From positions 40,464,892 through 40,528,891 of the forward strand of contig JBANSL010000002.1 in assembly GCA_037127255.1 (NCBI GenBank): a DNA stretch of 64,000 nt, read 5' to 3'. The notes beneath the pieces are model-generated. The model had not been told where the DNA came from. It did no database searches and was given only the letters and a program-made list of their open reading frames with translations. The translations under genes were made by a program, and so were the position numbers. How positions within the stretch are numbered: position 1 is the stretch's first letter; every line of letters starts with the position of its first letter. Positions 34,048-46,084 of this stretch are shown piece by piece. The stretch is from Persicaria tinctoria. Lineage: Eukaryota; Streptophyta; Magnoliopsida; Caryophyllales; Polygonaceae.

Positions 34048-34941
34048 GCACGATTGGAAGGATAATGATAGGTTGTTCTTCAAGAAAATCTGGAAGCTGG
34101 AGGTTAACGAGAGAGTCCGAGCCTTTATCTGGGTTATGAGTTAAGGAAGAGTCCTTACAAACACGGAACGGGTTCGGAGAGGATTTGATACGTCTCCTAA
34201 GTGCCCTATTTGTAATTCTTGTGATGAAACACTAGAACATTTGTTTAGGGATTGCGGTACTACTAAAGTGTTATGGGTGCAGGTTGCGGATGCCGAGAGA
34301 CGGGAGCAGAGCTGGAATTTGCCGTTCGCTGCGTGGATGAGAGCCAATATCCTAGGCTCGAGGTACTCCGATGATGAAGAAAACTGGAGTGCGTTGTTCG
34401 ATGTCACAAACTGGAAGCTGTGGAAGAGACGGAACGATATGGTGTTACGGAAGGATGCAGCGAAGCCAATCACTGTGGGCTCTTGCATTGAAGAGGTCCG
34501 AGTCTATAAAACGACGATGACCAAGAGGAGGAACAAAAAGGAGCCAGGGAAGAAGGTGGTGCGTGAAATTGGTTGGGAAAAGCCCCTACGGGATTGGGTG
34601 AAAGTTAATACCGATGGAGGGCGTCGTCTAGACGGAAGTGCGGCGGCTGGAGGAGTCATAAGGGACTCAAATGCAGGATGGGTGAAAGGCTTCACCCAAA
34701 ACATAGGCTCGTGCTCAGTTCCAATGTCAGAATGTTGGGCCGTGTTGAAAGGTCTGGAGATGGCATGGAGTCTTGGCTTCAAGAAGGTGGTTGTGGAGAC
34801 GGATTCAGCGGTGGTGGTGAACCTGTTGGCAAAGAAAATCAAACCGACCCACCCGTTATTCAGCCTGGTAGATGCTTACCATGGCTTCCTTAGTAGAAAT
34901 TGGCTCGTCCAATTACGTCATATGTACCGAGAGGCTAATTA
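34048..34941 (+). pseudogene. LINE 3' fragment: zinc-binding and RNase H domains
   Basis: It reads KKIWKLEVNERVRAFIWVM, then one stop, then a CPICNSCDETLEHLFRDC zinc-binding segment (zf-RVT), WKLWKRRNDMVLR and a type I RNase H: VNTDGGRRLDGSAAAGGVIR, SECWAVLKGLEMA, VETDSA. It stops at MYREAN, just before the final conserved Asp region. It is a third LINE lineage, different from LINE A and B. The upstream RT is not in the window. A CACTA end (34047) abuts its 5' side. Confidence 0.75.
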
Positions 34942-35419
34942 AATCAAAATAGATAAGATATCTATTAAGAGTCTCATATTATATAGAATTATATATAATA
35001 CAAATCTTAAAAATGAGAAATTATGTATGTCCAGTTTGACTCGATTTCAGCGATATCAATCAAACACACTACCAAGCTACGCTACATTCCTTTTAATAGG
35101 TTTATCGTGGTATTGTAAATAACACGCACGTACTTTTCTTTTTTTGTTTTCCACGTCATTATTTTTCCTATTTAGCTAGATAACAGAATAGATCTTGCGA
35201 GGTTTTTTTCCCGACCTATTATATATGATATAATATAAAATTATAAATGATATAATATAAAAGTATTTGGATACATATATAGGTTATATAGTCTAGTTGT
35301 TATTCCATTTCGTTTTTTTATGAATGAATTATCGAGGCCAGGTTAACCAAATATATTAATAAATCTTTTTATTCTTACATAGGAACAGACGTACTTATAG
35401 ACAAAATAAAGCTTGGGCA
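34942..35419. other. 3' flank of the BBE-like gene
   Basis: AT-rich, no coding potential. It probably includes the 3' untranslated region; AATAAA-like words are present but none can be chosen with confidence. Confidence 0.5.
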
Positions 35420-36585
35420 CTACAATCTCTGGAGGGGAATGCTTTGTTCATACCTAAACAAATTCTCGGGATCAATTTCCGCCTTAACCTTCAGCAATCT
35501 GTCAGCATTCCCTTTGAAGTAAGCATAAACAAACCCTAACGCCCCATTCATGTTCGTCCCTACGTCAAGATCCCTGTAGTTCAAGAATGCCTCTCTTGGA
35601 TCCTTGGAAACATAGGGAGTAAAGGTGCCGTATATCTCCTCTGTCGCCTGTATGAGCTTCTCCTCCGTCTCAAGACTTTGATTGCTCCACAGTGAATAAT
35701 ACTGAATCTTGAAGAGGTTGCCTGCTCTGTGAGGGAAAGGGGTGGCATCTGCTGCGATCTCGCTCATCCTCCCACCGTAAGGGTTGAACTGCATCCGCAT
35801 ATTCGGTCCCACTTCGATCAACTTCTTCCAGATCGCCTCCCAACCTTGCTTAGGGATCGGTTTCTTCACATAGTCCGATTTGTGCTTGCTGTAGCTGTTA
35901 CTTGATGATGATCTTACCAACATTTTCTCAAGCGGGGTATCTGTATGTTTCAATAGTGTTCAACATACGCAAATTAATTAAAATACACGCTAGCTAGCTA
36001 ACTGCTAAATAATTAATCTAACCAATTTCATGCATTGAAATGGGAGTTGCAAAAAAATTGGTAACTAATTAACGTTAGATTATACTACGTACTAAATAGT
36101 TGACCACATGTGGTTACCTAGTAAGCTAGCTAATGTAAGGATCCAAATTAAGAGTGTGTTTTTCTGTTTGGATGAGTCATTTCGGAATGATTCTGTAGAA
36201 AGATGTGAAATAATATCCCACATTGATAAAATGTTGAATCCAAGCCTTACATATATGTCGATGGGCTACCCCACCTTATGTCAATTGGTTTTAGGATGGA
36301 ACTCCACTCGGCTTTGTTAGCGCATGGTGCGCTCAGACGTGCGTGATCTCCATGTCATATGGCCCGCCAGAATTTAACAGATTCAGACGAAAATGACTTG
36401 TGGGTAGTATTCAAATGTCCTTGATTCGAACTCCGGATGACCGCTCTCCATTTACCAAAATCGAATAAGTAAAATTGGATGCATCAGAGAGAGAATATTT
36501 TGTGGCTTGTCCTCTAGCTTCATCGTCGATTACTAATTGGATTTTAGATCACATTTCATCCATCTTTTCAGTTGAAATTGTTGGT

Positions 36586-36639
<54 letters not shown>

Positions 36640-39600
36640 ATGGGTATAGAGAGAGAGAGAATGGGTAACTTGTGCACAAGGCTTAGGATGTGCATTGTAC
36701 ACAAAATATTATTCGGTGAAATGTGAAACATTATTCAGTGAAATTTGAAGCATTATTCGGTGAAATGTGAGTATTGTTTAGGGGAATGTGAAACATTATT
36801 TGGTGAAATTTGAGGCATTCCATATAAATTGTAACTATTGTTTAGGGAATTGAGGTTTCTTTTATTTGAAATGGATAAATAAAAAAACTAAACATTATTC
36901 GATAGAATGTTATAAATTATTCAGTGGAATTATGACGTTTTCATCTGAACTGAACGGAAGAAAAAAACATAACAGTGTTCGGTAGAATGTTTCACATTTC
37001 ACCGAATAATGCTTAAAATTTCACCGAATAATGTTTCACATTTCACCGAATAATGCTTAAAATTTCACCGAATAATGTTTCACATTTCACCGAATAATGC
37101 TTAAAATTTCACCGAATAATGTTTCACATTTCACCGAATAATATTTGTGTACAATGCACACCCTAAGAGGTGTGCATACTGAAACCACTCCATATATATA
37201 TATATATATATATAACTTTGATTCTTACCTTTCTAATTAAATAAATTTCAAGTAACCTGAAACCTATGACCAAATGCGAGAAAAACTATAGAAATGGTGA
37301 AACTAAATTTATTTAGTACTAATAGTACTAACAATCACTGTTCTAAAAAAATCATTCAAGGTACGTCTAGACCTCGTCTAAACCCTTGATCTCGCCCCAA
37401 CGCTAAGGCTGCCAAAGTCGTCAAAACCCACCTAGACTATAAACACTTGCCATGAAATTCGCTTAGACCCCTTCTAGACCATTGACCCTACTCTACCAAC
37501 AAGCACCCGTCAAACGTTTTTTAGAACATTGGTCACAATTAAATTTAATCTCCAACATTTTCTCGGACATTTGTTATTTTTACTTCAATTCTATTAACGT
37601 CGCCATTTTGAAGATTTGAGAAAAAAATATTTTTAATTTTGAAAAATGTTACAAATTTAGTGAAATCTTTTTTTTTCTCCTTTCTTATTTTAAATGGTGA
37701 AATAATTTTTAAAAATGCTACATATTTAGTGAAATCTTTTTTTTTCTCTCCTTTCTTATTTTAAATAATGAAATAAACAATTTTATTGAGCAAAAAATAA
37801 AATTCCAAAACCTCCAAAATCTCTAAAATAAAAGTATCCTTATAAGAAATTAATGTACCAGAACCAACAATTTCAAAATTTTCAACAATCTCATCGACCA
37901 TAGAGAACAAGCCACAAAATATTCTCTCTCTATCTATATGTCATATGTGTGAAGTATAGTAGTCAAAGGTTCCAGTTTGAACCACGGAAGAATTACGGAG
38001 AATTTGAGATATGAATGTAAGTAAGAGGTTACCTTTGGGAAGAGCACCGTAAGCCCAATAGAGAATAGACTGAGCCCAACTCATCTGAAAACAATCCTCC
38101 AATTGCAAACCCAACAAAGGGAAGGTGTTGTTAACCAAACCAACAAGCTCCTCGGCACCTCCTTGGTAAAGCGCAGCGAACCACACTCCAACGGTGCTCT
38201 TGTTTCCTCCCGACGCCGGAATGGCCCGCGGTATTGCCCTTATGAACACTCCTGGGTCCATCTTGGGTGCCACCCGCTGCCACTGCTCAACGATGTCCGT
38301 TGCCCCTTCCTCCAACGTCCTCTTTACCGTGAACACTGTCACCGTCTGTGGGACCTCCACAAGCCGGAGCTTCCAAGCAAGGACCACGCCGAAGCTGGCT
38401 GCTCCGCCTCCTCTGATGGCCCAGAATAAGTCCTCCCCCATCGTCGCTCGGTTCAATATTCTCCCTTTTGCATCCACTACCTGCCCAAACATATATTACG
38501 TTATATATGAAATTATATATGTTGCGCGCTTTACTCTCATATATCAAAACTTTTACTGTACTTGTTTGACACACATTAATTTTTTTAATAAGCTAATAAA
38601 TATATAATTTTATAGTTATTAGTTATAAGTTTAATATTATTGAAAAGTAATAAATAAATAAAACTATAATTTTATAAAGTTTTTAGCTCCTTATAAAACG
38701 TGTTAAAATGTCAAACGACACTTATTGATAAACGAAGGAAATATATTTTAACCATTCGGAAATGGCTCACTGAAAAAGGACTACGAACCTCGGATATGAC
38801 CGCTCTTTATTTAAAAATTCAAGGATGAAATATATTCAAATGAGACATATATGTACGTGCACTTAATAGTTATTGCGTGATTTGAGAATATCAATATATT
38901 CATGGACATAATTATTACAGAAAAGAGAATATTTTGTGTGAATGTATGAAGATATTACATTAATAATATAAGATTTTTCATATTTTAATTTGGTGTGGTT
39001 AGAAACGATTGTGTTACATTACATATGGTTGCATCAATTTAGGTAGGTGGGTTTATTTTCGGTCACCATTTCACTGTACGATTGGTATGATTTTTAAAAC
39101 TATACATTACTTTCATAAATACTTACAATTACTATCGGACAAGCGCCTTTTTTAGAAATAAATCCATTTTTCAGGAAACGTACGTACTGTACATACCTTC
39201 GCATCGAGTATATTGTCGACGGATAAACCATACTTCCTTAGCAACGTACCGTAGCCTCCGCCACTTATATGACCACCTATGCCGAGAGTTAGGCAAACTC
39301 CGGCAGGGAAGGCAAGGCTGTTGTTGCTTTTTTTCGCAACATTATAGTAAACTTCTCCGAGTATGGCTCCAGATTGGACCCACGCGACCTTCTTCTCTAC
39401 GTCGATTTGCACCTCTCTAAGGTTGAACATGTCAAGGATGACAAACGGGTCGGATGACACATAGGATAGCCCCTCGAAGTCATGGCCCCCGCTCCGGATC
39501 CTGAGCTGGATCCCCGAGATCTTGGAACACAAGACGGCGGATTGGACATGGGAGTAGCTCTTGGGGGCCACGATGGCGATGGGCTTGGGGGTGCTGGAAC

Positions 39601-39856
39601 GGTTGAAGCGGCTGTTTTTGACGTAGGCTTGGAGGGTGGGGATGAAGGAGGGGTTTTGAGGGGTGAATACAACGTTCGAGATCGGGTCGTTTGGGGTGTT
39701 CGGGAATCGAGTGTTGAGGCAATTAACAAACTGATTGGCCGATGGCGGCACAATCGGTGACACTGGTGGTGGTGGTGGTAAGACGGCGGCGGAGGTGAGG
39801 AGAAGGAATTGAGAGACTAATAAAGCTAATGCAGCGATGAGTTTTGGGATCTCCAT
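35420..39856 (-). CDS. Berberine bridge enzyme-like FAD-linked oxidoreductase, three exons, 542 aa
   Basis: Exons 39856-39197, 38480-38033 and 35940-35420 (660, 448 and 521 bases) join at GT-AG sites into 543 codons including the stop, the usual family length. The start at 39856 (MEIPKLIAAL) gives a signal peptide with a Leu/Val core and Ala-rich end, suggesting secretion or ER entry. The FAD domain has RSGGHDFEGLSYVS, whose His is the covalent FAD site, and PAGVCLTLGIGGHISGGGYG, whose Cys is the second covalent link. Then follow MGEDLFWAIRGGG, a substrate domain (FNPYGGRMSEI, FPHRAGNLFKIQYY) and the BBE C-terminal motif NYRDLDVG...YFKGN...IDPENLFRYEQSIP. Family members oxidise alkaloids, sugars or monolignols; the substrate cannot be told. 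Introns are 716 and 2092 bp, the second carrying a MITE. No stop or frameshift was seen. Confidence 0.88.
36585..37213. mobile_element. Hairpin MITE with ACCGAATAAT arrays in BBE intron 2
   Basis: TA runs lie at both ends (36585-36613, 37192-37213), with a GA tract after the left one. The left arm reads GGATGTGCATTGTACACAAA then ATTATTCGGTGAAATGTGAA; the right arm is its inverted counterpart (TTTCACCGAATAATATTTG then TGTACAATGCACACCC). Between them the unit TTTCACCGAATAATG(C/T)TT repeats about eight times. The whole can fold back on itself. No ORF. Same family as 30911-31345. Confidence 0.75.
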
Positions 39857-39990
39857 TGTATTGGTGATTAATTTGTGTGGTTTATCCGTACGTGTATATA
39901 CATTCATATATATAACATATATGCATATATGTATCCGGAAAATGGGAATATTATATATTATCTAAATTGTGAATTTTTTTTTATTAATTG
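39857..39990 (-). promoter_or_regulatory. Putative BBE promoter
   Basis: Upstream of the ATG on the minus strand lie TATATATGAATGTATATACA (39893-39922) and further TATA-like words, 40-90 bases from the start codon. One of these is probably the TATA box. An exact transcription start cannot be read. Confidence 0.35.
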
Positions 39991-40530
39991 AGAAGGAATT
40001 AAATGCATGTTTTTTTTAAAAAAAATGAATCATACATTTGTTTTAAAAAAAACATGCATTTGTTATTTTGGAGAAGATAATTTTAGCCAATTAATAATCG
40101 ATATCGATATATATCTTCAAAAGAGTATCTTTAAAAGAGTAAATAAACGTACACACTAATTGATTCAATTTTGATTTGATGGGCTGAATCAACACTTTGA
40201 AATAAATAGAAATGCATGTACGTACGTGATCAATTATGTATGGGTGCAAACCTTTTTTGGTTTTCGAAGATATATTCTCTTCTAGTAAAGGATATTTCAA
40301 ATTTTAGATTGGAATCGATCAGGTACGTGGTGAAACTCGATCTATCAAATTTATTGTAAGAGACCAGAACATACATCAACCATATTCATAACAGCCAGAA
40401 AAAAAAATCTTCAATCCTAGGAGCTAGTAATAATCTTGAACCTGTGTGTAACTGATGATAAACCGAGTACGATTGAATTTGAGAGTCTAAATGTGAAGTA
40501 GATGATGATTGAGCATGAAGTTAACTATGT
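39991..40530. other. Upstream region of the BBE-like gene
   Basis: AT-rich, with A/T runs near 40010-40060 and repeated GTACGTAC words. No gene. It ends where an LTR of copia C begins. Confidence 0.5.
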
Positions 40531-40617
40531 TTCAACAATTGAAATCAAATTGAACTCGGAAAGATTGAATGAAACTCAACAATGGAGAAATTCTAGATCT
40601 GGGAATCCAGATCTTGG
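40531..40617 (-). repeat. Truncated 3' LTR of copia C
   Basis: The 87 bases TCAACAATTGAAATC...CCAGATCTTGG match the start of the LTR at 50341-50644, with a few differences, and are then cut by the LTR of copia B. Confidence 0.8.
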
Positions 40618-41045
40618 TGTGAAGAGTGCACCTTCCTCCTGCAATGCTGTCCAACACAGCTATATCAAGAGCAAAATAAATGCTCTTCCCTGCACCTGAA
40701 CATTCAATGAAGCATCAAGCAAGATAAGAGCCAAAAACGGCTGTGCTAAAGGATGCTTTGTTGATCCGCAAAACCCTACATCATATCAGGTGACAGCAAG
40801 GCCTTATATAGTACCTTGATGTCACTGATCACGTGAGTGTCATGCCTTGCAGGCTTATTACAAACCAATCCGAATAAGGGGCAACAAATTACAGTAATGC
40901 AATGAGCTAGAAGACAAAAGAAGGTAAAGAAGTGGAGTTGTAAAACAGGTGTAATAGGACAATGAAAAAGGTTTATCACAAGGGTGAAAAACCAGCTTAG
41001 AGAGCACCATCTGCTCATGAGGAATGCACCATCTCTTATTCTTCA
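40618..41045 (-). repeat. 3' LTR of copia B (complete)
   Basis: 428 bp, TGTGAAGAG...TATTCTTCA on the plus strand, directly after the minus-strand purine tract. Confidence 0.85.
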
Positions 41046-41055
41046 TATCCCCTCC

Positions 41056-42856
41056 TCAAGTTGGGCATGTATCAAAGCCTACCAAGCCCAACTTGCAAGA
41101 GAAAAAGAGGTGAGGCTTTTCACCAAGGGGTTTAGTGAATATATCTGCCAATTGAACACATGTCCTCACATGTTGAGGAGTAATAAATCCTGTCACCAGA
41201 TACTGTCTAATGAAGTGGCAGTCAATTTTAAGGTGTTTAGTCCTTTCATGAAACATTGGGTTCTCAGCAATATGAATTGCTGCCTTGTTATCACAGTACA
41301 AGGGTATAGGCAATGGAACAGTAACGTTCAATGTGCAAAGTACTCCTTCAATCCAAATGAGCTCACTGGTGGTAGCAGACATACTTCTATACTCAGCTTC
41401 TGCAGATGATTTGGATACTGTAGTCTGCTTCTTAGTTTTCCAGGATACCAAGGCATCACCCACAAAAGCACAATATCCAGTCAATGATTTGGCACTGAAT
41501 TGGCATGCATCCCAATCAGCATCACAGTAAGCTGACATTGCAAGGTTGGAAATAATTGGATAGTGAAGACCAACACCAATTGTTCCCTTTAAGTACTTTA
41601 CAACATGTAGTGCAGCATCATAATGTGGTTGTCTTTCCTTTGACATAAACTGACTCAAATGTTGCACTGCATATGATATATCAGGTCTAGTGAGATTCAA
41701 GAATAATAACCTCCCAACTAGCCTTCTGTAAACTTCAGCATCATTCATTAATTCTCTTGTGTCAACAGATAATTTCAATCCCCTTTGCATTGGAAAAGGA
41801 GCACTCTTACAATCAGACATACCACAATCAGTGATGATGTCCAAGACATACTTTCTTTGATGCAAATGTGTTCCTGTTGCATCCCTCAATATCTCAAAGC
41901 CAAGAAAGTATCTTGCCAATCCCAGGTCCTTGATGGTGAATTTCTCATTCAATGCCCTCTTAGTCTCATCAATTATCTGATCATCATCCCCAGTTAACAA
42001 AACATCATCAACATACACAAGAGCAACCACAATTCCACCATTCACATGTCTGAAAAACAATGAATAATCCTCTATGCTTTGCTCATATCCCATACTGATC
42101 AGGAACCTGCACAGTTCAATATTCCATTGCCTTGATGCCTGTTTGAGACCATAAATGGACTTGCTTAGCTTGCAAACTTTACCAGAATTTCCTTTATTAT
42201 ACCCTTCTGGTGGTTTCATGTAAACTTCTTCTTCCAAATGACCATGCAAAAAGGCATTATTCACATCCAACTGATGCAATGGCCATTGTTTAGCAGTAGC
42301 AATAGCAAGGAGAACTCTTACAGTACTGAACTTTGCTACTGGAGAAAAAAGTATGTTTATAGTCCTTTCCTTTTATTTGATTATATCCCTTAGCAACCAA
42401 TCTTGCTTTGAACCTCTCAACTGATCCATCTGGCCTGTATTTTACCTTGTACACCCACTTACTCCCAATTGCTTTCTTTCCTGGTGGCAATTCAGTCATT
42501 TCCCATGTTCTGTTATCTTCCAAAGCCTTCAATTCCTGTTTCATTGCCTCAATCCAGTGATCAAGCTTAACAACCTGACCATAATGTGAAGGTTCATACA
42601 CCTTTGCCATACAAACAAAGGAGTTCACATATCCAGGTTCCAGGTTCAAAGTATGATCTAGACAAGTGACTAAAAATGACCGTGACATAGAATTGTTTCT
42701 CCTTTGCTCGGGCAAAACAAAGTCATTCAACCTTCTTGGTTGCACTATCTGTCTAGTGGATCTCCTTAAGGGAGGGAATTCATCCTGGTCATCAAGTCTT
42801 ACCTGAGGTACTCCTTGAGTCCTGCTAGATTGACTCTCTGTAAAGGAGTCATTCAC
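41056..42856 (-). pseudogene. Copia B reverse transcriptase and RNase H
   Basis: The minus-strand frame from 42856 has [20 protein letters not shown] and [14 protein letters not shown]. An extra T in a T-run near 42345 then shifts the frame, and RT resumes at 42279 with [21 protein letters not shown] and ALVYVDDVLLTG (catalytic YVDD). RNase H is complete: DADWDACQ, SSAEAEYRSM, LYCDNKAAIHIA and HFIRQYL, ending LADIFTKPLG. In copia elements these copy RNA into DNA within particles. Apart from the shift, catalytic residues are retained. Confidence 0.85.
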
Positions 42857-42928
42857 AAAATCATTGCTGTCAGCATTAACACCTGCATTTTCTGCTTGGA
42901 CACTCTCAGTCTGATGGCTGGTGTCCTG

Positions 42929-44308
42929 TCATCTGGGCATCAATTGCTTTACTAATCTTTCATCATGAGCTGGATTTACAAGAGGCAATCTATGAACAAC
43001 TTCATCTCTGCATCTGTCACTTTCTGTTTCTGAATCCTTAAAGGGAAACACATTCTCATTGAATGTTACATCTCTACTCACAAATGATTTCTTTCCATCA
43101 ATGTCCCACAACCTGTAGGCCTTTTGGCCATGTGGATAGCTAAGCAATACACACCTTCTTGCTTTCACTTTCATCTTGTCCCTCTCTGAATGAGCTACTG
43201 GAGCATAACATAAGCAACCTATAACCTTTAATTCATCATAAGAGGTTTGCTTATTAAATAATTTCTCAACGGGTGTTTTCCAACCCAAGGTTTCAGTAGG
43301 CAACTTGTTTATCACATGTGTTGCTGCCAATATGCATTCACCCCAAAATCTCATGGGAAGTGATGCATGAACTCTCATAGACCTTGCAGTCTCAACCAAG
43401 TGTCTATGCTTTCTCTCCACTCTCCCATTTTGTTGTGGAGTATATGGGACACACTTGTGATGAATGATCCCCCTTTCTGCAAAGTATTCTTCACATTCTC
43501 TAGAGGTAAACTCTGTCCCATTGTCTGTTCTTACACACTTGATTTTTGCATCAAACTGATTCTCAACATACATCACAAAATCTGTAATGGTTTTATACAC
43601 ATGTGACTTAATTTTAATCAAAAAAGTCCATGTTACTCTAGTGCAATCATCAAGCACAGTCAAGAAGTAACTGAACCCATTATATGTTGGAGTCCTGTAG
43701 GAGCCCCAGAGATCCATATGTATCAAATCAAATGGCCTATCAGCCATGCTAAGACTCCTTTCAAAAGGCAATCTATGATGCTTGCACAAAGCACAAGTTT
43801 CACATTCAAAATTACTGAAATCTGTCTCATTCAAAACACATAAGTGCTTCATCTTCGAAATGGAACTGTGACCAAGTCTGGCATGAGTAAGATTCAAATT
43901 ACTACTAGCTTTATTACAAAAAACTGCAGGAAATAAGGCTCTATTCTGATCTTCACTTCTAGTTCTCCAGTTCTTCCAGTCTCTAGCTTGCTCATCTGTA
44001 AGTATCTTGTATAACCCATGCCTTCTTCTACCAGCCAGCAACACTCTCTTAGTTCCAGGGTCCTAGATACAACATGTAGAGTGTGTAAAAACAGCTATTA
44101 GCTTATCATTATCATCAAGAAGCTTCCCAACATATAGTAAGTTGTGTTTAAATCCTGGCACTAGAAGCAAATTACTTAAACAGACATCTGTTGTTAGCTG
44201 TATTTTTCCCATTTCATTAACAGTTTTCACTGAACCATCAGGCAACCCTATCAAAACTGCCTTGTCAAGTCTGATCTTATCAAACAAATTATCGTCACAA
44301 GATACCAT
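42929..44308 (-). pseudogene. Copia B protease remainder and integrase
   Basis: It begins just after the stop in the protease active site, has a second stop (TAG near 44063), and runs as integrase to 42929. The integrase HHCC finger (HARLGHSSISKMKHL ... CETCALCK) and DDE residues (FDLIHMDLWG, VRTDNGTEF, PQQNGRVERKHR) are present. A TGA at 42929 ends the frame before the RT part. The family product inserts the cDNA into host DNA. Confidence 0.85.
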
Positions 44309-44320
44309 ATGGTCACTTGC

Positions 44321-45592
44321 TCATGTATCAACTATCCACTCAAGGTCTGTTTCTTTTCTGCTATTTAAATCATGAAGAGATGTAGTTACTTTACCTGCAA
44401 AGTTGGCATATGCATTCTCACTGGAACTCTTGCCCTTCATTCTCTTCATAACTTCCTGAAATACTGCATTAACCATAGCACTGTTCATCTGTCCCTCAGT
44501 CCCATTTCTGTCACTGCTTTCTTGATCATCAAGAGGAGTCCCCATCATGGAGCTCCCAACAGACCCTGTTGCATTAGCTGATCCTCTTCCAGTCATTGAG
44601 CCTCTCATACCAGCATTCCCTTTCTGTCCATCCTTCAGCTCTTTAAACCAATCTGGAACCCCATGTAACTTGAAACATTGATCTGCAGTATGGCCTCTAT
44701 AGTTGCAGTGTGTACATTTCTGTTCATATTTCAGCCTTTTTAATTCCTTCCAATCCTTCTTCTGAGACTGAGCACCTGGTGGTCCTGAAGGTGTGTAAGA
44801 CTGAGTCCTGTAAGAGCCCTTGGATGCAGCAAAAGCACTTGCATCCATGGTATTTCCTTGAGTAACTCCAGTTGCATATGATCCTCTCTCCACTTGTTGC
44901 AAGATGAAATAAGTTTTGTTTATGCTAGGAAGAGGATCCATAGCCAATATCTGATTTCTAGCCCCTTCATAACTCTCATTGAGACTTGCCAGAAGCTGCA
45001 TAACCTTGTTCCTAGAATCCATCTCTGCTATGCTCCTCTTCAAATCACAAGTGCACTGTTTCATTGCCCCACAAGAGCACTCTGGTGTCCTTTCCAACAC
45101 CTGCAATTCATCCCAGAGTTTCTTCAGGGCATTATAGACCTCTCCCAAGGTCATATTTCCTTGATGAACATTGTTCATTTTCTTTATGATCTGGAAAATC
45201 AAAGGAGCATTAGTCTGCCCATATCTTTCAACCACTTCATCCCACAACTGCTTTGTGGATTCCATGAACATGAAGCCCTCTCCTATGTTCTTGTTCATGG
45301 AATTAACAATCCAGCATCTCACCATATAATCCACCCTTATCCATCTCTGCAAATTAGCATGATCATCACTTGGCCTTGCACATGTGCCATTAATGAATCC
45401 CAGTTTACATTTAGCCCCTAAGGCCATAGTAATTCCTCTAGTCCATGTCATATAGTTGGTTCCATCAAATGGAATCCCAACTAACTGTGCTCCTGGATGA
45501 TCTGAATGTGATAAATAAAGAGGATCATTAAGGTTACCTTGATTGACTGTCTCAGTCCCCGAGTTCTCAGTGTTGTTAACCTCATTAGACAT
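44321..45592 (-). pseudogene. Copia B gag with protease start
   Basis: The ATG at 45592 begins MSNEVNNTEN. A UBN2-type gag core (GTNYMTWTRGITMALGAK, WIRVDYMVRCWIVNSM, LWDELQVLERTPECSCG) is followed by a CCHC knuckle (CTHCNYRGHTADQCFKLHG). The frame ends at WIVDT followed by TGA, where the protease active site normally continues with Gly-Ala-Ser. A single GGA to TGA change would explain it. Gag forms the particle; protease activity is lost here. Confidence 0.85.
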
Positions 45593-45654
45593 CCTTGATT
45601 ACTTCCTTGTAGCAGCAGCAAATCACCAAATCTGAACCTGTCGCTCTGATCCCA

Positions 45655-46058
45655 TGTGAAGAGTGCACCTTCCTTCTGCAATGCTGTCCAACACAGCTAT
45701 ATCAAGAGCAAAATAAATGCTCTTCCCTGCACCTGAACATTCAATGAAGCATCAAGCAAGATAAGAGCCAAAAACGGTTGTGCTAAAGGCTGCTTTGTTG
45801 ATCCCCAAAACCCTACATCATATCAGGTGATAGCAAGGCCTTATATAGTACCTTGATGTCACTAATCACGTGAGTGTCATGCCTTGCAGGCTTATTACAA
45901 ACCAATCCGAATAAGGGGCAGCAAATTACAGTAATGCAATGAGCTAGAAGACAAAAGAAGGTAAAGAAATGGAGCTGTAAAACAGCTGTAATAGGACAGT
46001 GAAAAAGGTTGATCACAAGGGTGAAAAACCAGCTTAGAGAGCACCATCTGCTCATGAG
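45655..46058 (-). repeat. 5' LTR of copia B (outer 24 bp missing)
   Basis: 404 bp colinear with 40618-41021 without indels. The remaining 24 bases corresponding to 41022-41045 are absent and replaced by copia C coding sequence. Confidence 0.85.
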
Positions 46059-46084
46059 AAAGAGCAACATTGAAACTGCCCTTT

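Larger units (their letters stand above)
40618..46058 (-). mobile_element. Ty1/copia element B, nearly complete but mutated
   Basis: Two LTRs (40618-41045 and 45655-46058) enclose gag, protease, integrase, RT and RNase H in copia order on the minus strand. A primer site (TGGGATCAGAGC) lies next to the 5' LTR and a purine tract (TTGAGGAGGGGATA) next to the 3' LTR. The shared 404 bases of the LTRs differ at about 12 positions by eye. The 5' LTR lacks its outer 24 bases and no target duplication exists: its left neighbour is the copia C LTR, its right neighbour copia C RT. A deletion therefore removed part of B and of C after insertion. Confidence 0.88.

Noticed and set aside
34141..34842. Minus-strand ORFs over the LINE RNase H fragment
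   Set aside because: The plus frame has the zinc-binding and RNase H motifs; the opposite frames have none.
36108..36330. Possible small gene around the phrase CAATTGGTTTTAGGATGG
   Set aside because: The phrase is typical of dispersed plant repeats near TCCCACATTGA words; it is in intron 2 of the BBE gene and has no protein match I know.
39397..39760. Pro/Ser-rich and Gly/Asp-rich ORFs inside BBE exon 1
   Set aside because: Alternative-frame shadows of the BBE coding sequence.
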